A stretch of 64,000 nucleotides of DNA from Pomphorhynchus laevis. Its lineage: Eukaryota; Acanthocephala; Palaeacanthocephala; Echinorhynchida; Pomphorhynchidae. Numbering within the stretch: the first letter of the stretch is position 1; each line of letters opens with the position of its first letter. The notes under the pieces are model-generated. The model was not told the DNA's origin and made no database searches. It saw only the letters and a program-made list of their open reading frames with translations. A program made the translations under genes and the position numbers. The stretch spans positions 37,335 to 101,334 of the forward strand of contig WNNJ02001637.1 in NCBI GenBank assembly GCA_012934845.2, given 5' to 3'. This document shows, piece after piece, positions 28,801-43,800 of this stretch.

Positions 28801-31800
28801 CATCAATGACCGTACTCCGTAATCAAATGATTAAACATTTCATCACGAAATAAAAATTTCGTGATTAAAACACATAAAATAATGAAATTTTAAGAATTGC
28901 AATAATTTGTAACGATATTGGTTTTCATCAAAGTTGATGTTAATAAGTTTTTTAAGCGTAAAATTTTTATAGATGGATAATAAATAATATACTTTGTATT
29001 AGAATAAGATAATATATAATAAAATTTAATCAGAGGAAATACACCATTAGCATGTATTCGGCCCTCTGATATGTTGGGTAGAGGAGTTAGGGGCCGAAAC
29101 CTGATAGCATAGCAGTTCCTCCAAGATGACCTCTAATTCTTATTCTGATACAACGTCTGTTATTTATTAGTCAATTCATAAAAATGACGTTTATTTTGAA
29201 TTTCAATTTTTTATTTTAACTTGATTTAAATTATAAAAAATCTTATAACAATTATTTATTTTATTATTTAATTATTAAATTTTGATTTAGCATTATTATG
29301 TTTTGTTTATTTTATAATTATATTAAATACGTAGACTCAGTTAGCTGATTTGATTTGAAAATAAAAAAGTTACAATATTTTAAATTAAAAATATTGTAAA
29401 AATATTTTAAATTTAAAATATTTGTTTCTATATTTTAAATTTAAACGTTTTATTATCAAATTTGTTGTTTAATAATAGTAATATTAAATAAAATTAAATT
29501 TAATATTAAATTTAATATTATTATTATTTAATATTATTATTTAATATTATTTGTGTCAACTTCAAAATCTTATTCTATATTTTAAATTTAAACGTTTTTT
29601 ATCAAATTTGTTATTCAGTGATATTAAATAATATTAAATTTAATAATATTAAATTTGTTATTTAATAATTTAATAATTAACTGTTATCTTAAATTTAACT
29701 ATGCTATTTAAATATAATATTTGTAATTATTTAATAATATTTTTTTAACATTTTTAGATTCGCAAACTGATTTTGAAATTAAAATTTAAACTTTTCTCAA
29801 ATTTGTAATAATTGATTTATAAACGTATATTTTTTACGAATTGTGTATTAGGTAAATTTAACAAATTGTTTATTTATATATTAATTCGAAATTGTAATAT
29901 CTATTATTTATTCATAAAAATGACTTGTATTTTAAATTTCAATTTTGTATTTTTAAAAATTGAAATTTAATAAATTTAATTTATTTTATAATTGATATAA
30001 ATTATAAAAAATCTGTAAACAATTATTTATTTTATTATTTAATTATTAAATTTTGATTTAGCATTATTATGTTTTGTTTATTTTATAATTATTTTAAATG
30101 CGTAGACTCAGCTGATTTGATTATTTTTTACTCGGCAATATTGGCAAACTTTTTTTATTAGATTAAAAAGTTCATATTAAAAAGTTTTTTATATACCGTC
30201 ATCTTCATGTAAAAAATCAGATAAAGAGTTTAATTACAATATCTTTGAAGCTATTGTTGCTATCGTTTGGTAAAATACAAAAGAATATACAAATGAATTT
30301 CAATTTAAACTATTACCCGAAGATGAAAAAGTAGATATTTTACTTGTAGCATGGAAGGTTGCAAATCCTGTCTACAAAATACATATATTCAGTTAAATGA
30401 TCTTATTTTAATGGACTCTTTGTGTATTTCTAGACTATCCCGTTTATAGCTTTTCATTTATTAGGTATTAAAAATACCTAATAAAAATTTATTAATTTTT
30501 TATTAAAAATTAATTATTAAAAATCATTACCTAATGATTCTAATTATTAAGAATCATTATTTCGTTCTTTTAACTTTTGTTTCAAATTTTGTTAAATTTA
30601 GTAATTATATTTTTGTTTATTTGTTAATTTATAATATTTATTATAATTTTTATTTAAATTTTTCTAATTTTTATTATATTTTTATTTTTTTCTATTTTTG
30701 GCGTACATTAAAGAAATTTAAATTTAAGAATTTTGGTTTGTTGTGTTTTTGAACACAACTATGATTATCAATTATATTTTTTACATTTATGACCTCATAT
30801 TAAGGACGGTAGAAATAGTTGTTTTGCAAAGTTTTATTTTATTAATAAAATTATATTTTATTAATAAATTGATTGTTCACTCATATTGGATTATTTATTA
30901 GTGGAGAGAGTGAAGAAAATATTTATTTAGTCTCGAATTTTCAATAGCCTACTGCTATCATCATCAGGAGTATGATGATATTTTATATGAGTATATTTAT
31001 TAATAGTATGAGTATATTTTATTAATAAATTGATATGTTATTACAGTTTATTTTATTTATATTTATTTTAGTTCATCTAATTTATTTCACTCTAATTAAT
31101 TTCACTCTCATTTTCATATGCTTACATACATTTATCAATGTTTCATTACTTTAGTTACATTGCTGACTTAATCTTATCCCTAGCACTTAAAATAACTAGC
31201 TTCGGAATTTATGTGTTTAAATTAGGCTGGCGATTCGAAACTCAATACAGTAATGGGTCTAGCGCACAAATGTTTACAAGTATTTTGCTTTAACAATCCA
31301 GAGAATCAAGCAAAACTTTTTGAACTCTATTTCTGTGACTATAGTACATTTTCAGAGGTAAATTTTTATATTTCGGTAAAAGTTTATTTTAAATGTATTT
31401 ACCTAATTATATTTGTAAATAACAGACGAAATGCACCATCATAAGCAGGTGTATAAACAATATGTAATAGAACGAAAATGATTACAAGCTGTTTCGTTAC
31501 CAATCTTCGTTCTTTTAACTTTTTGTTTCAAATTTTGTTAAATTTAGTTATTATTATTTTTTGTTTATTTATTAATTTATAATATTTATTTATTAATATT
31601 TATTATTATTTTTAGAACTAAATAATAATTTTGTCATATATAGGCTATATTTCGTTTGATACTGTTACCAACAGCATGTGTATAAACAATATGTTATAAT
31701 AGTAATATATAAATGATATTCGAAAGACAGTAATATTAAGAATTCACAATTTTAATGAAGCAGACTTGCTAAATTCTTATCTTAAAATCTGAGTAGTATA

Positions 31801-34800
31801 TTTTACTCGCTAAAAATCTGAATAGTATATGTAGGAGATACCCTAATGCAGTGGTCCTCAATCCCTGGTCCGCGGACCGGTGCCGGTCTTCTGACACCGG
31901 TGTCGGTCCGCGGACCGGTCTCACTTTCTCCATGAATCGGTGCCGGTCCGTGGAGAACATATTTTTATTTTATTAAAATTATGATTTCCTTTACAGACAA
32001 TGAGAAATGGTTCAATGCAATAAATAGGTATCACAGAGAACATTGCCATCTTTGAGGAAGTCTTTCGTTTAAAAAAAACTTTAAATGATATTGAAACATG
32101 AAATATATGTTTTTTAACACTATAATCAGCATTATGGCATTGCAATTTCAAAAATGTTTCTAGTTTGATGCTCCTTTGTTTAAATTATATATATTTTTAA
32201 ATTGAAATTTTTTTACCCCAATAAAATTAAATGAGTAAACGTCCCAACATTTTAGAAAAATTTATTGAAAACACAAATGCTAGCTTTGATAGGGAGGAGC
32301 TAAGTGGTTCAAATAATGCAAGCAATGATACGATAGATAACTTTATCAGACCAAGTACAAAAAAACTTTTATCAGACAATACAAATAAATCATATTTACA
32401 TTATGGTTTTACAAAGATGAAAAAATCCAGCATTTCCTTGCCTATATGTATAATATGTGGCGAAGACCTTTCAAATGATGCGATGAAGCCTTCTAAAATG
32501 CTTCGTCACTTTAGAACAAAGCATCAGTCGCTAGAAGATAAACATTTGGCTTTTTTAAAAAGATTACTGCATGAACAAAAAGGACAGAGAGAGAGTTTAT
32601 CCGGAAAATAATATCTACAAATGCAAAGGCCCTAAAGGCTTTATTCTTGGTCGCAAATCGTATTGCTAGGTCTAGGAATACGAGGAATTGATTTTGCCAT
32701 GTACCAAAGATATTTGTCATGAAATCCTTGGAAAAGAGTCTGGGAAGAAAATATCAAACATACCTTTGTCTGATAGCACTATAACTAGGAGGATTGATGG
32801 AATTGCCCTGGACATTGAGAAACAATTACTGGGGAGAATATCCGAATCGCCCTGGTATGCACTCTAGGTAGACGAATCTACAAACATTAATAACAAGGCA
32901 CTGTTTTTTGTTTTTTGTAAGATACATTTATAAGTAAGATGTACATGAGGACTTGTTATGTGCCTTATCTCTGTCGACCTACACTACAGGGGCTCAGATA
33001 TTTGACGTGATAAATAAATATGTCTCTAAACATCTTGATTTGAACTTTTGTGTGAGTATATGTACAGATGGTGCTGCTTTGACTAGAAGACTATCTTGGT
33101 TAACCGCAAGGATAAAGGAGGTTTCCCAAAAATGTGAATCTATACACTGTATCATTCACAGGGAAATGCTTGCAAGTAGAAAAATGGACACAGAACTTAA
33201 CACTGTGCTGGGTGATGTCGTTAAAGTCATCAACTATATCAAAGTACTGCTCTAACTTCACGCATGTTTGAACAGCTTTGTGAAGATATTGATGCAGATC
33301 ATAAATGTCTTCTTTTACACAATGAAATAAGATGGATTTCTCGAGGAAAATCTTTAGCCAGAGTATTTGAATTGCGTGATGATCTAAAAAGATTTCTAGA
33401 AGAAAAAGAATAACCTATGGCAGTAATTTTCTGCGACAGTGTATGGTTGTCAATGTTGGCTTACTTGTGTGATGTATTCAGTTTTCTCAATGATCTGAAC
33501 TTGTCACTTCAGGGGTAGCAGATAAGGTTGCAGCTTTCAAATCCAAGATAGAGATGTGGCTACGGCTTGTAAATGAAGGGGTTTTAGATATGTTTCCAAT
33601 ACTGTCTGAATATTTTTCGGAAAAGAAACGAATGATATTCACCATCAATTCATTTCTAATCATTTATCTCTGCTTATTGAAGAATTTGAGAAATATTTTC
33701 CAGCTTCCAAAGATCCAAGAATCGGCAATGAATGGATACGTTATCCATTTTGCAATTCACCATCTGGTAAAGATATGTCCTTGCAAATACAAGAGCAGTT
33801 ATTGGATGTCGTAAACGACGACAACTTCAAAAGTGAATTTTCTTTTTCGACTCTAGCAAGTTTTTGGATTAAAGTTATGAGCGAACATCGTGAAATTGGA
33901 ACCCTTGCACTTAAATCATTATTGCCATTTCACACATCTTACCTATGTGAATCTGGAGTTTCGGTGGGTTCTGCAACTAAAACAAAATACCGAAATAGGT
34001 TGGATATTAGCAAAATACTTGGAGTGTCTCTATCTTCTATTACCCCTAGGTGGAATCTCCTCATTGAAGATACACAAGCACAAGGTTCTCATTGATTTGA
34101 ATTGTATTTTGGGACATATTAAATACATCTTTATAAGTTTTTAATCAATTTTTAATATTTTGTACATAAGTTTGCGATAGTAAAAAAGGTGTTATTTCAA
34201 ATTTGATATTAAAAGAATTGTATATAGTTTGCCGGTCCGCGTATTTTTTTTAACTTTGACCGGTCCGTGATGTCAAAAAGTTGGGAACCACTCCTCTAAA
34301 GCAATCATTAGCAAAATTCTAATTTTCTGATAGCCAGCGAAATTATTTTAGTATCAAGAAATTGAAACGTGCGGATACATATTTCAAAACAACACTCAGC
34401 TCTGCTCACTTATTACAGAAAAACATATACAGTATGTCATTCATCTTCTCGAGCTTCATGGATATAAAGTCATTTATCTTAAATTCCTATACACACTTGT
34501 CAAATGTGAAGGGCCGAGTTTGAAAAATTGTCAAGATCTAATAATGGCCGAGGTATGCGTACATAAATTTCATTTGATAAATTTTAACATTTAATATTTA
34601 GCTATACAATTCTATGGACTCTCTAGTGTTGTATGATTCCACTAATATCGGAGAACTAATCGATAGAATGCGGGATGAGAAGGAAATTCAAGACCCAAAT
34701 TCTTTACTGCATTACCACATGCTGTTAGTCGATTTACTGTCTGCGTGTGGTGTTGGCCGAAATCAGAACACAGAAATAAAATGCCACTCACTTATTCCTA

Positions 34801-37800
34801 TTGATGTTATCGCTGACATCGTAACCAATTCGATTACATTAGTACAGGTAAACAATTTTTAATTTATTAACAATATTAATCAATTTAAATTATTAAAAAA
34901 TAAATTTTAAAATATTAGTTTTGATAATTTATTAATTTATTAATATTTAATATATTAACATATTATATTGATTATTTAATATATTTGTTATAATTAATAT
35001 TTTACAATTTTTTATTTATTATATTTTATTATTTATTTATCATTTTTCATTTGGCATTTTTTATTTTAGAAATTGTAAATTTAATTAATTTTTTTATATA
35101 AATTAACTCTTGAAATTTTAGTACAATTCCTGATCGCACAATTTCTATTATTAATAATTTATAATTTATAATTATAAATAATAAATTAATATGTCCACTA
35201 TATATTATTATATAAAGTTCAATTGATCAATTAACAGAGCAATTTACAATATTGGTGATCAGAATATTTCAATGCATATCAGCGATACCACTAAAGCTAT
35301 TTAAAAGTAATATTTTAAAAGAAACGAACATTATTGGTTAAGTTTTAATATTTAAAATGTATTAAATGATAAAATTTACTCTGAGTCGTGAAATTTCCGA
35401 ATAAAATAACTGATTACTATAACTGATCAGTATTAAAAAATAAAATAACTGATCAGTATTAAGCTGTAAATATTTTTTGTAGTATAACTACAAAAAATAT
35501 TTACAGCTTAAACACACAACCCTGAAGATGACGTGCTGTAGTGTCGTCGAAATATTGGATTTTTCTAGTCAAATAAATATTCCTGTTTCCTCGCCTTCTT
35601 GTAATTAATATTAAATGTTAATATTTTAATTTTAAAATATTCATATTAATTTTTATATTTTAATATTTTAAATGTTTAATATATATTTTATATTTTAATA
35701 ACTGAAAATGATGTCAGGAGTTATCAAAATATTGCAATCTTTGGAATAAACAAAGATTGAATTTATAAAAATAAAACAAATTTAAATTTTTTAAAAATGC
35801 AAATTCTTTAAATTTAATAATAATCCTTTAAATTTATAACAAGAAACTTTAAAAAAGCCTCGTTCTACAAAGTAAAATACTATCAATTGATGTAATGTAA
35901 AAAATATTGAATTTTACTTATTAAATATCTTATAAATTTACAGGAATTAAGAAAGTTAGTAAAAACGTTGTATTCCACAAAAGTTCAATAATTTTCCAAT
36001 TACCAAGCATTTTAATAATAATTTTCCAACTATTGTTGTGTATAAAGGGCAAAATTGTTGCTCAAATTATACATTTTACACATATTGTGTGTGATTGTTA
36101 CTCTTGATTAACCATTAACTCGTTAATTATATCACATGAGTTATACAATGGCCGATAAAAATATGATATTTATATAATATTAATGTAATATAATATTAAT
36201 ATAATTAATATTATATTAATCTAATCTATTATATTACACAATATCTAATCAATTTATATTTGATTTATCAAATTGTGTCAATATCATAAGCTCAAAATAT
36301 TTATAAATATTTATGTAAATATAAATAAATTAAGCAATAATATTTCGTAAGTATTGATATCACACAAATTAAATAATCTCTTTGTTAAATCTAAAGTGCC
36401 AATGCTCAACTGTTAAACCGACATAATTTTAAATCCTTTTAAGTATTTCCCAACAATAAGAATTATTTATATTATATCTTTTAGGTTAAAAATACTTATG
36501 TGAAGTTTTTCTTTCACTGCTACATTGACTGTGACCTTGAATTGAAAGACTTATATCAAAGCAATCATGTATGGACAATGATCGACAGTAGTTTTGTCGT
36601 TGACATCGAAAGGGTAATAATTTGCTTTAAATGGTAAATAATAAAAGTTATATAAGTCTAGATTTTTTAATAAAAATTTAGTTATGGTATTCGATAAATC
36701 TGGAATATTTCAATACATATCAGCGATACATTAGTAATACGTGAAACTACTTTTCAACAAACAGCGTTTGTTGTAAGTAGCAATGTCTTTGAAATTGTCT
36801 CCGATACAATAAAAGTGTTTCATAATACATTTTACAACAACAATTTCTTGACAAGAAAAAACAAATATATGGGATTTTTCCTGTCAACCACTGGTCCGGT
36901 GTCGGGTCGTGGAGGCAGTGCACGAACCAAACTACTCAAGACATCGCGATCCTGGGCGACAGACCGGAGTTCTCTTTCAGATAGTCTAAAGCGGTCTTCG
37001 TCCTGTTTCGAGATTTGATCTTTCCACTGGTATCGAGGTTTACCTCAAGATATCTTTCCAGAGAGTCAGGCCTGGAAAGCCCTACGAGAAAGGCGATCCA
37101 TAGACATCCTCAGAACGTGTTCTAGCCACCTTAGTTGACTTGCTTCGATGTGGAGAAGCAGCAATTTTACTCCGAGTCTATCCTGGAAGACCGAATCCCT
37201 TACCTTATCTCTAAGACTAAGACCGGCCCCACTGCATTACATCAATGTACCTAATGGTAAGGGAACGAATATATCTGTACTGTGTGCAATTACTAATCAA
37301 GGAATATTCGCATTTAAAGTCAAGGTGGGAAGTTTTAAGTCCGTTGATATGGTAGACTTCATTGATACGCAACTGCCACAGCTAAACCAAAATGAACGAA
37401 AATATATCGTTATGGACAATGCCTCCATACATAAAACAGCTACCGTGAAAGCATCTCTTGCTCGTCGTAATTATATTCATAAGCTTCTACCTCCCTATTC
37501 TCCTCAATTGAATCCGATAAAGGAATTTTTCTCGTCGTTCAAGTCAAGAGTCAAACAACAAAATACTTCTTCTAATAGTGAAGAGCTTATCGGTACGATT
37601 AATAGTGTGCTTATAGAAGGAGAATTCAGGTTGGAGGGTTATTACAATCATATGCGTATTTGGGTTGAAAAGGCAGCTGCAAGAATTGATTTCATTTGAA
37701 ATAAACATTTTTTGTATTTTAATAAACATAAAAAAAACAAATAAAGTAATAAATAACACATACTATCAGCTGTGATTAAAGTGAGCGTTCTATCTTGCGC

Positions 37801-40800
37801 ATTTTAGATTTGTGTTTATGGATATATTATATTTGTTATCTAAAACTATAATAATATGTGTCGTAGTCTTCTAAAACCAAGATCACCATCATAATGCAAT
37901 ATTGCTCCTGATCCCTCCATCACCTCATCTATCACTCTAAAAGCTTAAATACGCGAGATGTGACCCCTAGATGCAAGATAATAATAAACACTTTGATAAT
38001 ATGTATTAGTATGTTAAGCTAAATGTAAGGAATGTTATATTAAAATAATATCAATCATGATCATAATATCAATATATATGAGACATCTGTGCGACAAAAT
38101 AATAATGGGAAAAGTGATCTATAATAATGAGAAAAGTGATCTATAATAATGGGAAAAGTGATCTATAATAATGAGAAAAGTGATCTATAATAATGGGAAA
38201 AATGATCTATAATAATGGGAAAAGTGATCTATAATAATGGGAAAAGTGATCTATAATAATGGGAAAAGTGATCTATAATAATGGGAAAAGTGATCTATAA
38301 TAATGGGAAAAGTGATCTATAATAATGGGAAAAGTGATCTATAATAATGAAAACCTCTGTAATATCATTTCGGTTTCCTGTATCCGAGATATTATCATTT
38401 CGGTCATAACCCAAAGTTCATGACCATAGATTAAGATAGGAGCGAAGATTGCGTGGTAAACCGAAAGCTTTGCCAGGAGACTCGACTCCCGCTTCACCAA
38501 GACATACCTGTACAAAGAACACATTGCTGCGTTAACTGCACAAACCCGCTTCTTAATCTCCTTGATGTTCCTGTCATTCTCTTGAGAACAATACCCAAAG
38601 ATACTTGAAATCCTTCATATCAGGAAGAACTTTTTCCCCAATCCGGATTGACATAATATATTAGTTATATTGAATACTCCTTATCAATATTCAATTCGTC
38701 TTAATTTTGCGACAATTTTATTTTCGGCTTTTAGTTTATTTCATCCAGTCCTGAAGACATCGATCATATATATTACAAATATGTAGCTGAAACATTAATT
38801 GAAACACTTAATGGATTTTTCGAGTCGCCTCAGTTTGATGTTAGTTCTATTAAAACGGTATGTGTATATTTTTAAATATTCTTTACAATTGAATGGTTTT
38901 TTTATTACTTAATACTTTTCTATTTTTCATAAATATGGCTAGGTGGTTAAATATTGTGTATTTCGTTTTCAAAAAGTTTAGAATAAAATATAACATTTTA
39001 TTGATTTGCATTTAAATTAGATAAATTCTTTAAATTCTCTAAACTTTTTATTCTCTTTTTATATAGATTTTATATTGCTTTCTTTTTGATTAAAAAATGC
39101 ATTGTTACTAAACGAGAAAAATTAATAAATTATCTCGAATACAAATGCTATTTGTTTGATATTGGTTTTGTGTTTAACAAAACAAATTTATCAGCTTTTA
39201 TTGAATTTATATTTCAATCAAAACATTCTTCATAATCTTTTGATATATTGAAATATTCTGTTGTTTTATCTGAGTGTTTTATTCTGATAATTACTTTTTC
39301 GTTTTCTCTCAAAAAGTCAATATATGTATTCATCTACTTTGGCAATGCCTTTTATTAGCATGTGTCAAAGCGTATCTATGATACTCTAAGCTGTGATTTG
39401 TTATAAGGAATAATGTATGCAAAAGTTGTATTAGTCGATCATTTATAAATTATTTATAAATTCGTCATCAATCATTTATAAATTATTTATAAATTTGCGA
39501 TCATCTGAACTTAAAAATTTGCGATCATTCGAACTTATAAATTTGCGATCATTTGAACTTATAAATTTGCGATCATTTGAATTTATAAATTTGCGATCGT
39601 TTGAACTTATAAATTTGCGATCAAACTTCTAGTATAAACAAAGTCGTTTATTCTACAACCACCATAATAAATGCTTAAGACAACTTGTATTATATAGTTA
39701 AAATATTGTTAGATAATAGTTGGGTGGGATTTTGATATATTTCAATTCACGCATTGATATACACTATAAGTGTATATCAATGCGTGAATTATTTATTATA
39801 AATAATTATAATGGAGCATATCAATGGTTATAAGGTTCGAAACAAGAGTATTGTAAATCTGCATGCTGCTCTGTTCCGTCTATACACATGTCCTATCCTA
39901 AACCAATTCCACAGACTGCGTGTTGATAACTGTCTCGGCAATGTCCTTCAAGTTGGTAAGATTTAATTTTATTTTTTACCGCGAAATAATTTATATTTGT
40001 CGTCTTAGCTGACAGATGTGGATGCATTCAATTGATTCGGTCAAATAATGTTACTAATGACGTTGGTAGGCTTCGCCGTCTTCGTATGGTCGATAGAAAC
40101 AGAAACACTCAATTACCTGATTCTTCAGAAACGCGTTCTTCGGAGATGTTAAGTATTGGTGGCATACAATTTGATGGGTCAGAAGAAGTATTAAGTCAAA
40201 GGCAAATAAAGAGCGTTCAGGAACACAAAGATATCATCGATATGTTCTCGGTATGTATTAGATATTGACCACTCAAATGCTCCCTTTTTCTTATTATAAT
40301 GTTTGACTGTAGAGATAACATATTTGTAATACATTTTTTTATCTACACTCGTACACAAAAAGCTTAATTAGGTTCATTAATGCTTTTCTTTGATACAAAA
40401 TAAATTAATACAATAATTTATTCAATTAATACGATTGAGTTAAATTAATTTATTGAATTAAATTATTAATGTAATACATTTATTAATTAATTTGCATTAA
40501 TTGATGATTAATATTTATTAATTGATATTGATGAGGGCATTGAAAACGTCTAACTATACGTTTAACTATACTAATGTTTACAAGCTATTATCAGATAGAC
40601 TATTATCTAAACTTAACCAAGGTTTTATACCAAATTAAGTTAAATTATTAAAGAAATTTTATAAAATTATGTAAATATAATTAAATATAATATAAATTAT
40701 ACAAATATAATTAATTGTTATTAATTTATATTATTCATAATATTTATATAATCAATATTATTTTAATCACTAGCGATTATGCAATCGCCAGTGATTGCAT

Positions 40801-43800
40801 AATATAATGATTTAATTATATTATGTAATTTATAATTTAATTTATAATATATTTTAAATAATTTTTTTATCGTTTTTTTTTGCAAACAGCTAAAGCAGTC
40901 AAGAAATCTATTATTTTCTTGTTATATGGATATATAGCCAATGCATAATTTACTCATAATAGATAGACGTTTTTGCAATATTTGTCTATAATTTACTCAA
41001 ATGATACCCTTCCGCGTGAATTTCTTGTAATACATATAAGCCCGACACGAAGGAATGACGACTGACGTTTCGTCATCACAATGACTCATCAGGGCCAGAT
41101 CCCTCCCACTACTGGATGCAGAGGAGGACTAGCAGACGGCAATCAACGAATGCATTATTGAATGATGACTAACATACGTCAATCAACGAATAATTCGTTT
41201 GTCTATAATTATATACTTTTTTATACCACATTGAATTGTACAAATATAAGTTTCAGGGTTTATTTGATAGCTCATGCTATCATTGTTATGAGTAAAAGTA
41301 AAACAAACCAGCAGGAGCTATCAAAATATTAATATTTTTATTGGTGATAAAAATTATATTTTTGCCATAAAATATATTAATATATAATTAAAATAATATA
41401 TCATTATAAAATAATTTATAATAAATAAAATTAAATGATTTAATAATTTATTAAAATAAATATATAATTAATAATATATAATTATAATTAAAATATATAA
41501 TTATTTCATAATAAGTTTTTAAATATAAATTTTATATAATTGTATTATATTTTTTTAATATATAATTTGACTTTTTCAAAAAAATTGTTATATAGTTAAG
41601 TTGAGTAAATTTTTTAATTGATCAATATTTCATAATGCAAACATTATATTAAAAAATGATAAAAATTCATAGCAGATGCCTTTATTTATGAACCATTTAA
41701 TGTTTAGATATTCCTGCAAATGGCATCAAATAAATTGATACCATTAGCCCATGCCGAATCGCGAACCTTAGTCGACATACTAAGACATCCATATGGGATT
41801 TTTGCAGTTGGTTCGACTGATCGAAATTTATTCACAGAAGGAGCTTTGTTATCAAGGTATGCTTAATGAATTTTTATTACAGATTTTCAATGTTGCTTAT
41901 GATACATGTTGTTTTGTTTCGTATTTGTGTAATCGCATTTACCCCCTTTGTGAAAAATTTTATGAAATACTTATTAATAGGTAATTAGATCCTTTAATTA
42001 TTAAATATATTCTTATTGAAGTTATTTTTAATATTTTGATACCGTTATTTCACTGTCGAGAGATGTAGCTATCGGTCAAATTTATTGTAAAATTTACAAA
42101 ACACCAAGTGAGTCTCTTTCCCATTTTAATTAAAAAATAATTATCTTTTAAAAAATATTTAATTGTGCATTTGAATATTTCAAACAATAGCAACTAAATA
42201 CTATATGTCGATTTTGAAATTATTAAAATTAAATTTAAAAATTAAAGTTTCATTATTTTTATTTCATTAGTCAAATTGCTGGATTGGCCAGCTAGGAAAA
42301 TGATCTAATACGAACACGTTTGATTATTTTAATATTATTAACACGTCATAAAAAATCAAGAAGAGTCCAATATTTAATTTGTTTTCTAATTTTAAGCCAC
42401 TACTGCGTTCATCATCAGAAAAACATAATATGATAAAATAATTTCTATTAATATTTGTCTTTCTGATCTAAACAATTTTTATCGATAGCTATAACAAAAA
42501 TATTATAATAAAATAAAAATCAATTTTTATGAATTAACAAATAAATAACAGACGATTAATCAAAATAAGGATTAGAGGTCATCAGTAGAAACTGCTATGT
42601 TATCAGGTTTCGGTCTCTATTCCATAGGGGCCGGATAAAATAAAAAATAAATATTTGTCTTTCTGATTATGACGGCAGTAGTGGTTTAAAATTTGAAAAC
42701 AAAATAAATATTGGAATCTCGATTTTTCTGCTAATTTACAATGGAGTCTGCTTACACAATATTACAATTTTTATAATATATATTTTATACAATTTTAAAG
42801 TAAAATATTATATATTATTAATGATATAGAATTGATAAATCGTTTAACAAATATAAAGCCATATGCTATAATGTCATATAATTACATGTCATACAATGTC
42901 ATTCATAAACTGTCATATATGAACGAGTTGATTTTAATTGTCAATTTTAAGTGCTTGTTTCATTGAATTTCATAAATAAATCTGATACTATCAAGACTTA
43001 AATAGATTGACAAAATACTACCAAGATGATGTGCTCTAATTTTATTTCATAAAAGTACTTTATGAAGTAATTTCATAGAAATTATTTATAGTAATAATTC
43101 TAATAATTATCTGAGATAATTTATTTAAAATAATAACCCTCTGCCGTCAAGAGAAAATCTTATTATACATGCTCGCTTTCTTTGGCTACCAAACTTCCAA
43201 ATGATCGGGAATTTAACGGCAGGCGTAAATTAGATATCACTATCCAGTAAGAGTTGCTTCGAATTCCAATTCGTTAAAGACGAACGAAACACCGCCGTCT
43301 CTATTAAGGAGAAACGTCTTTGCAGGATTAAAGTTTCATTATTTTTATTTCATTAGTCAAATTGCTGGATTGGCCAGCTAGGAAAATGATCTAATACGAA
43401 CACGTTTGATTATTTTAATATTATTAACACGTCATAAAAAATCAAGAAGAGTCCAATATTTAATTTGTTTTCTAATTTTAAGCCACTACTGCGTTCATCA
43501 TCAGAATAACATAATATGATAAAATAATTTCTATTAATATTTGTCTTTCTGATCTAAACAATTTTTATCGATAGCCATAACAAAAATATTATAATAAAAT
43601 AAAAATCAATTTTTATGAATTGACAAATAAATAACAGACGATTAATCAAAATAAGGATTAGAGGTCATCAGTAGAAACTGCTATGTTATCAGGTTTCGGT
43701 CTCTATTCCATAGGGGCCGGATAAAATAAAAAATAAATAAAAATAAATCAATAAAAATAAATAAATAAAAATAAATAAATAAAAGTAAATCAATAAAAAT

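Larger units (their letters stand above)
36870..38660 (-). mobile_element. RTE-like LINE 3' part, split by a later insertion
   Basis: On the minus strand, the piece 38660-38385 encodes [20 protein letters not shown] then [19 protein letters not shown]. The piece 37230-36870 encodes VTLRDKVRD-like, [20 protein letters not shown] and [11 protein letters not shown]. These are consecutive blocks of the RT C-terminus in RTE-type LINEs (family: AKLSVYKS..VPILTYGHE.WVMTER...SQLRWFGHV.RM). The gap between them is filled by an IS630-type transposase and a minisatellite. Upstream RT and endonuclease are absent (5' truncation), and the open frames are short. Confidence 0.75.

Noticed and set aside
30230-30400. 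Possible extra ITPR exon around [18 protein letters not shown]
   Set aside because: In-frame stop nearby, no fitting splice phases, and exons 25 and 26 already join to the family sequence.
30534-30752. Phe/Tyr-rich open stretch resembling a membrane protein
   Set aside because: Translation of T-rich low-complexity DNA, with no start context or homology.
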